Shown: piece by piece, positions 60,692-64,000 of the stretch
Position numbering within the stretch: position 1 is the stretch's first letter
Layout: each line of letters starts with the position of its first letter
DNA from: Pectobacterium actinidiae
Lineage (GTDB): Bacteria > Pseudomonadota > Gammaproteobacteria > Enterobacterales > Enterobacteriaceae
DNA length: 64,000 nt
NCBI RefSeq assembly: GCF_000803315.1
Contig: NZ_JRMH01000002.1
Coordinates: 186,001 to 250,000 of the forward strand
Direction: 5' to 3'
Notes under the pieces: generated by a model
What the model was told of the DNA's origin: nothing
The model's input: only the letters and a program-made list of their open reading frames with translations
Databases searched by the model: none
Made by a program: the position numbers and the translations under genes

Positions 60692-60900
60692 AAAAAAACG
60701 CTTACCGATAAACGGTAAGCGTTGAAAATATCAGGTCTGTCAGACAACAGAATGGTGCCTCACTCAACGTTATGTCCGGAAGGCCCGATGGAGATTTGCA
60801 TCTTCATCTGGAGTTGGACGATAGGCACCTCAAATTGGCTCTGCGTCATTCCCAGGATTATGAAGCCGGAGCAAACATAGAAGGTGGAATGAGCATCTAC
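60692..60900 (-). ncRNA. glmZ: Small RNA GlmZ
   Basis: About 209 nt on the minus strand, converging on hemY as in E. coli. The 5' end GTAGATGCTCATTCC, the interior GGAATGACGCAGAGCC, ACGTTGAGTGAGGCACC and the 3' segment TTGTTGTCTGACAGACCTG match E. coli GlmZ closely. It ends in a stem CGCTTACCG / CGGTAAGCG followed by eight T residues. GlmZ base-pairs with glmS mRNA to raise its translation when glucosamine-6-P is low; the paralogue GlmY controls its processing. Confidence 0.92.
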
Positions 60901-60911
60901 CCTCTTATTTA

Positions 60912-60927
60912 AGCATAAATTATGCCA
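60912..60927 (-). promoter_or_regulatory. Sigma-54 promoter of glmZ
   Basis: On the minus strand TGGCATAATTTATGCT has the GG-N10-GC spacing, ending 12 bases before the predicted 5' end at 60900. Overlapping sigma-70/sigma-54 promoters are known for glmY/glmZ genes of Enterobacteriaceae. Confidence 0.8.
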
Positions 60928-61061
60928 ACATGCATAATTTTATTATCAAGACCGCATAAAAAAACGATAACCAGTTAATAATCAATAATATTTTTATTTA
61001 CTCAGTGATAGAGAACTCAAAACCGGTTGGGCGACAAAAACGAGATCGCGCTCACAAAACC

Positions 61062-61175
61062 TGTCGCCATTCAGAGACGCATTTATCATGTAAAATATTA
61101 ATCATTATGAATCAATGAATTAAATGTCTCTTTTTTGCGACAGCGGAACCCCTAGAGTGTCGTGTTTTTCCGACA
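61062..61175. promoter_or_regulatory. Three GlrR binding sites and IHF-like site upstream of glmZ
   Basis: TGTC-N10-GACA motifs, the known GlrR consensus, at 61125-61142 and 61158-61175 (both perfect) and 61062-61079 (ends GACG). An IHF-like AATCAA-N4-TTA lies at 61110-61122. Together with the sigma-54 promoter this is the GlrR-GlrK control arrangement of glmY/glmZ. Confidence 0.75.
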
Positions 61176-61181
61176 GCCTTA

Positions 61182-61832
61182 TCAAAGCTGTTGATTCAAC
61201 ATGCTTAATCGGGCGCGGTAACCGTTACGAATATGCTGGCAAGCCGCCTCTTGTGCGGCGTCCTTATCACGCCGCACCAACGCTTCCACAATGGCTTGAT
61301 GTTCACGCCGCGCCTCTTCGGTACGTTCCGTCGATTCATAGGTGGTTCCGCGCAATAGCGACAGATGAATACGCAGGTTTTCCAGCATCTCGTTCAGATA
61401 CGGGTTATGGGTCGCCCGATAAATCTGACGATGAAAAAGCCGGTTATGATCGTGCAGTTTTCTGCTGTCGGTGAGCGTCTTCTCCACTTCAACCATATCT
61501 TGCAGTAGTTCCAGTTCTTCTGCCGACGCAGAAGCCACGGCGAGTTCCATCGCCAACCTCTCTAACCCTTCACGCACGGCGAAAAGCTGATGCAGCCGCT
61601 CATAGCTAATCTGCGCAATCATTAGCCCGCGCTGAGGACCAGGTTCCACCAATCCCAGCGCTTCAAGCCGATGCAGCGCCTCACGAATCGGCGTACGGCT
61701 CAGCCCAAACTGCTGCGCCAGCCGTGTTTCCTGCAAACGTTCACCAGGCAGCAGCTCGCCCTTCTCGATCGCGTTAATCAGTATCTCGAACGGCGACAGC
61801 GCCAGCTCTTTGTCGTTAAGTGTTAAGTTCAT
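61182..61832 (-). CDS. GntR-family regulator with FCD domain
   Basis: 216 residues. N-terminal winged helix (PGERLQETRLAQQFGLSRTPIREALHRLEALGLVEPG), C-terminal all-helical FCD effector domain with the metal-binding pattern RLFHRQIYRATHN and REHQAIVEAL. Divergent from two MmgE/PrpD genes and probably their repressor; effector likely a small organic acid (inference). Confidence 0.85.
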   Translation of the reverse strand: MNLTLNDKELALSPFEILINAIEKGELLPGERLQETRLAQQFGLSRTPIREALHRLEALGLVEPGPQRGLMIAQISYERLHQLFAVREGLERLAMELAVASASAEELELLQDMVEVEKTLTDSRKLHDHNRLFHRQIYRATHNPYLNEMLENLRIHLSLLRGTTYESTERTEEARREHQAIVEALVRRDKDAAQEAACQHIRNGYRARLSMLNQQL

Positions 61833-62169
61833 AATCCCTTGATATGTCGTGTGACGGTCAAAACGGGAGCACGCGCAGACGGGTAAAAATCCTCGCCTTT
61901 ATGGCGGTTCGCGCGTTTATGCTACGCCGTGGATCGTCATGCATTGAGAAAAATTCAAGTTTGCCCGACGCCCTGCCTTTAGCAAGATATCGAATCGCAT
62001 ATTTTGTGCTTAGCTTAGCGAAAAAGCGTCTTTGTCAGTGAATGGGCGATTGCATATGCTTTTCGCCACATACTGTATACAAATGCATTCAACAAGACAA
62101 AACGTGAATCCCAGAACCGTTCGACTGTGCTGGCAACATCATCGCGTTTTCGCCTAAGGAGCTCCTACG
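61833..62169. promoter_or_regulatory. Divergent promoter region with candidate FCD-regulator operator
   Basis: 337 bases between the regulator and the first MmgE/PrpD gene. Two palindromes sit close together, GCATATGC (62052-62059) and TGTATACA (62074-62081); the latter is of the GTATAC type bound by FCD-class GntR proteins. The ribosome site AAGGAG at 62155-62163 serves the MmgE/PrpD gene. Confidence 0.5.
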
Positions 62170-63522
62170 ATGTCTGCCACCCCGACGTTTCCTCGCGGCA
62201 ACGCACTCAGCCAGTTTATTCATACCGCCTCCACGATTACGATCCCCGACTCCGTCTGGCACGAAGCCAAGCGAGCGCTCATTGACTATCTTGGCGTCTC
62301 TATTGGTGCAGTAGGAGACGACGCAGCCAGCGCGGTTCTGCGCGTGGCGCAACGCTGGCAGGCTCAGGGCAATGCGCAAATTATTCTCGGTACAAAAACT
62401 ACACCGTCGCTGGCGGCCCTGATCAACGGAACGCTGTCTCATGCAGCCGACTATGACGATACGCATCCGGCTGGCGCGGGCCACCCCAGCGGCCCGTGCT
62501 GGTCTACCGCGCTGGCTATGGCGCAGCACTACGGTGCGGACGAGCGCACAACGCTTATCGCTTTCATCACTGGCTTTGAAGTCATGGCCAGGCTAGGTGG
62601 AGGCTGGGTGCCCGGCGTGGGCCGCAACTTGCAACGCCGAGGATTTCACCCGACGTCGATTGTCGGACGCGCGGGAGCTGCTGCTGTCGCCGCTTCCATT
62701 CTGCGCCTTGAACCCAACGCGATTGCCAACGCGTTGGGCGCGGCCGCAACCATGATGGGGGGATTACAGAAATCATCCGGTACGCACGGCAAACCGTTTC
62801 ATGCAGGTAAAGCGGCAATGGACGGCATCACAGCAGCAGAACTGGCTGATGAGGGCTTTATTGCCGCCCATCACTTTTATGAAACCGATGGCTGGGTGAA
62901 AACATTCGTGCAAGACGGTAGTGCCGTCATCCCGCCGCTCGATTTTGGCGAGAGCTGGGAGCTACTGGGTAATGGCTACAAGCTGTATGCCAGCTGTCGG
63001 GGAACGCATGCATCAATCGAAACCGCGCTTAAGCTCTATCCACAGCTAAAAGGCCGCGCTATCGCCCGCATTCATGCCAAGGTCCATCCAATGGGGATGG
63101 TGAACGCCGGGATCGCCAACCCGCAAAGCCCGCTAGAGAGCAAATTCAGCATTCCACACTGTATTGCGCTGGCGCTGAGCGGCTATCGCCTCAACGATAC
63201 CGATTTCACACAGCAGACCGTCGACGACCCGGCACCGCGCCAGCTGCTGTCGCGCTTGCAGATCGATGCAGTCGAGGGGCAATCGGCCAGCTCCGCGTTT
63301 ATCGATATCGAACTGGAAGACGGTGAAACACTACACGCGGAAACCGATGTTTATCGCGGCCATCCGCAAAACCCACTGACCGACGCCGAGCTGCGTGCCA
63401 AGTTCGACGCCCTGACTATTCCCGTGTTAGGAGCAGCCCGTAGCGATCGACTCTATCAGGCAGCTTTTCACTTTGAGCAGCCGGGTTCACTCGCTGCACT
63501 CACCGAGCTATTAGCGGGCTAA
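62170..63522 (+). CDS. MmgE/PrpD-family protein (2-methylcitrate dehydratase-like)
   Basis: 450 residues with an AAGGAG site. MmgE/PrpD signatures include RALIDYLGVSIGAVGDDAAS, LINGTLSHAADYDDTHPAGAGHPSG, GRAGAAAVAASILRL and SCRGTHASIETAL. Family members dehydrate 2-methylcitrate or act on related hydroxy-acids such as cis-aconitate or itaconate. Not in a prp cluster; paired with a second family member and an FCD regulator, so the substrate is open. Confidence 0.87.
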   Translation: MSATPTFPRGNALSQFIHTASTITIPDSVWHEAKRALIDYLGVSIGAVGDDAASAVLRVAQRWQAQGNAQIILGTKTTPSLAALINGTLSHAADYDDTHPAGAGHPSGPCWSTALAMAQHYGADERTTLIAFITGFEVMARLGGGWVPGVGRNLQRRGFHPTSIVGRAGAAAVAASILRLEPNAIANALGAAATMMGGLQKSSGTHGKPFHAGKAAMDGITAAELADEGFIAAHHFYETDGWVKTFVQDGSAVIPPLDFGESWELLGNGYKLYASCRGTHASIETALKLYPQLKGRAIARIHAKVHPMGMVNAGIANPQSPLESKFSIPHCIALALSGYRLNDTDFTQQTVDDPAPRQLLSRLQIDAVEGQSASSAFIDIELEDGETLHAETDVYRGHPQNPLTDAELRAKFDALTIPVLGAARSDRLYQAAFHFEQPGSLAALTELLAG

Positions 63523-63586
63523 CGCGTTGCCGTTCGACATAAACGATTCGACATAAAAAATTTCACGATAACGACAGGATACTTTC

Positions 63587-64000
63587 ATGACCATTGCCCG
63601 CCAGCTTGCCCATAATCTGCTGGAATTTTCTCGCCAGACGTTCCCTGCCGATGTATTGGCACACGCACGAACCGCTGTGATTGACACGCTGGGCGTCACA
63701 CTCGCCGGGGGAGTTCAGGACGGGGCGCAAAAACTCAGGACGGTGATAGTTCCCTCGGCTGCCGCGGGAAGGAGCCGGATTTTCGGTACGGACCTCAAAC
63801 TCAACGCGCTGGACGCCGCGTTGCTGAACGGCACATCCGCACATTTACTTGATTTCGACGATTCCAATTCCTGGCTGCACGGGCATATTTCCGTTGCCGT
63901 GCTTCCCGCGCTGCTGGCACTGGCTGATGAGCAGGAAGCCGATGGAGAAGCCATCCTGCACGCCTATCTGTGCGGCTATGAAACCGCGGCACGCATGGGC
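63587..64000 (+). CDS. Second MmgE/PrpD-family protein, 5' part (cut by window end)
   Basis: Open from the ATG at 63587, with ACAGGA upstream, to the window edge: 138 codons and no stop. Translation starts MTIARQLAHNLLEFSRQTF and contains VIDTLGVTLAGGVQDG, LLNGTSAHLLDFDDSN and HISVAVLPALLALADEQ, aligned with the start of the preceding gene. A paralogue in the same operon, 64 bases downstream. Confidence 0.85.
   Translation, partial: MTIARQLAHNLLEFSRQTFPADVLAHARTAVIDTLGVTLAGGVQDGAQKLRTVIVPSAAAGRSRIFGTDLKLNALDAALLNGTSAHLLDFDDSNSWLHGHISVAVLPALLALADEQEADGEAILHAYLCGYETAARMG

Overview
The window is a 64 kb chromosomal segment of an Enterobacterales bacterium. Gene order (asd-yhgN-gntKR-yhhW, glpABC/glpTQ, yigL-pldB-rhtB-rhtC-recQ-pldA-yigI-rarD, corA, uvrD-yigB-xerC-yigA-dapF-lptM, cyaY, cyaA, hemCDXY-glmZ) is that of the E. 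coli relatives. The arrangement, the ERIC repeats and an accessory polysaccharide-lyase locus suggest a plant-associated soft-rot genus such as Pectobacterium; genus is inference from gene content.

Layout. 1-3.7 kb: an aldoxime-nitrile-amide type cluster on the minus strand (aldoxime dehydratase, outer-membrane channel, start of an amidase) with a divergent AraC-family regulator. 3.8-5.5 kb: sensor kinase BtsS without an adjacent response regulator. 5.6-11 kb: asd, yhgN and the gluconate system (permease, GntK, GntR) with a perfect CRP-type site and tandem GntR operators. 11.2-11.8 kb: an IS200-type insertion between yhhW and the hairpin that looks like its terminator.

12.7-26.9 kb is the most interesting part: an accessory minus-strand locus with a secreted alginate-lyase-family protein, a secreted heparinase II/III-family lyase broken by one extra G, a complete mannose-family PTS (IIA, IIB, IIC, IID), a GH88 unsaturated glucuronyl hydrolase, a HAD phosphatase, a ManA-type mannose-6-phosphate isomerase, a 2-hydroxyacid dehydrogenase and a LevR-type sigma-54 activator. 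I find -24/-12 (sigma-54) promoters in front of the lyase gene, the PTS operon and the dehydrogenase, and a shared TAGACRCTAA / AGTGTC-type motif upstream of all three and of the regulator. The simplest reading is a regulon for a uronic-acid-containing polysaccharide: exported lyases release an unsaturated uronyl-hexose, the PTS imports and phosphorylates it, GH88 splits it, and ManA turns the hexose phosphate into fructose-6-P. ManA points to mannose as the partner sugar (glucuronomannan- or xanthan-like substrate), which is inference.

27.4-34.3 kb: anaerobic glycerol-3-phosphate metabolism (glpABC divergent from glpTQ). 34.4-43.4 kb: yigL, pldB, rhtB, rhtC, recQ, pldA, yigI, rarD and an AbrB-type membrane protein. 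43.5-56.2 kb: corA, a cyclase-family hydrolase, uvrD-yigB-xerC-yigA-dapF-lptM, cyaY, an MFS transporter and cyaA, with two ERIC elements (one enlarged) and the second copy of a roughly 102-bp repeat also present in the PTS locus. 56.5-60.6 kb: hemCDXY. 60.7-61.2 kb: the sRNA GlmZ with its sigma-54 promoter and three GlrR-type sites. 61.2-64 kb: a GntR/FCD regulator divergent from two tandem MmgE/PrpD genes, the second cut by the window end. I see no rRNA, tRNA, CRISPR array or prophage.
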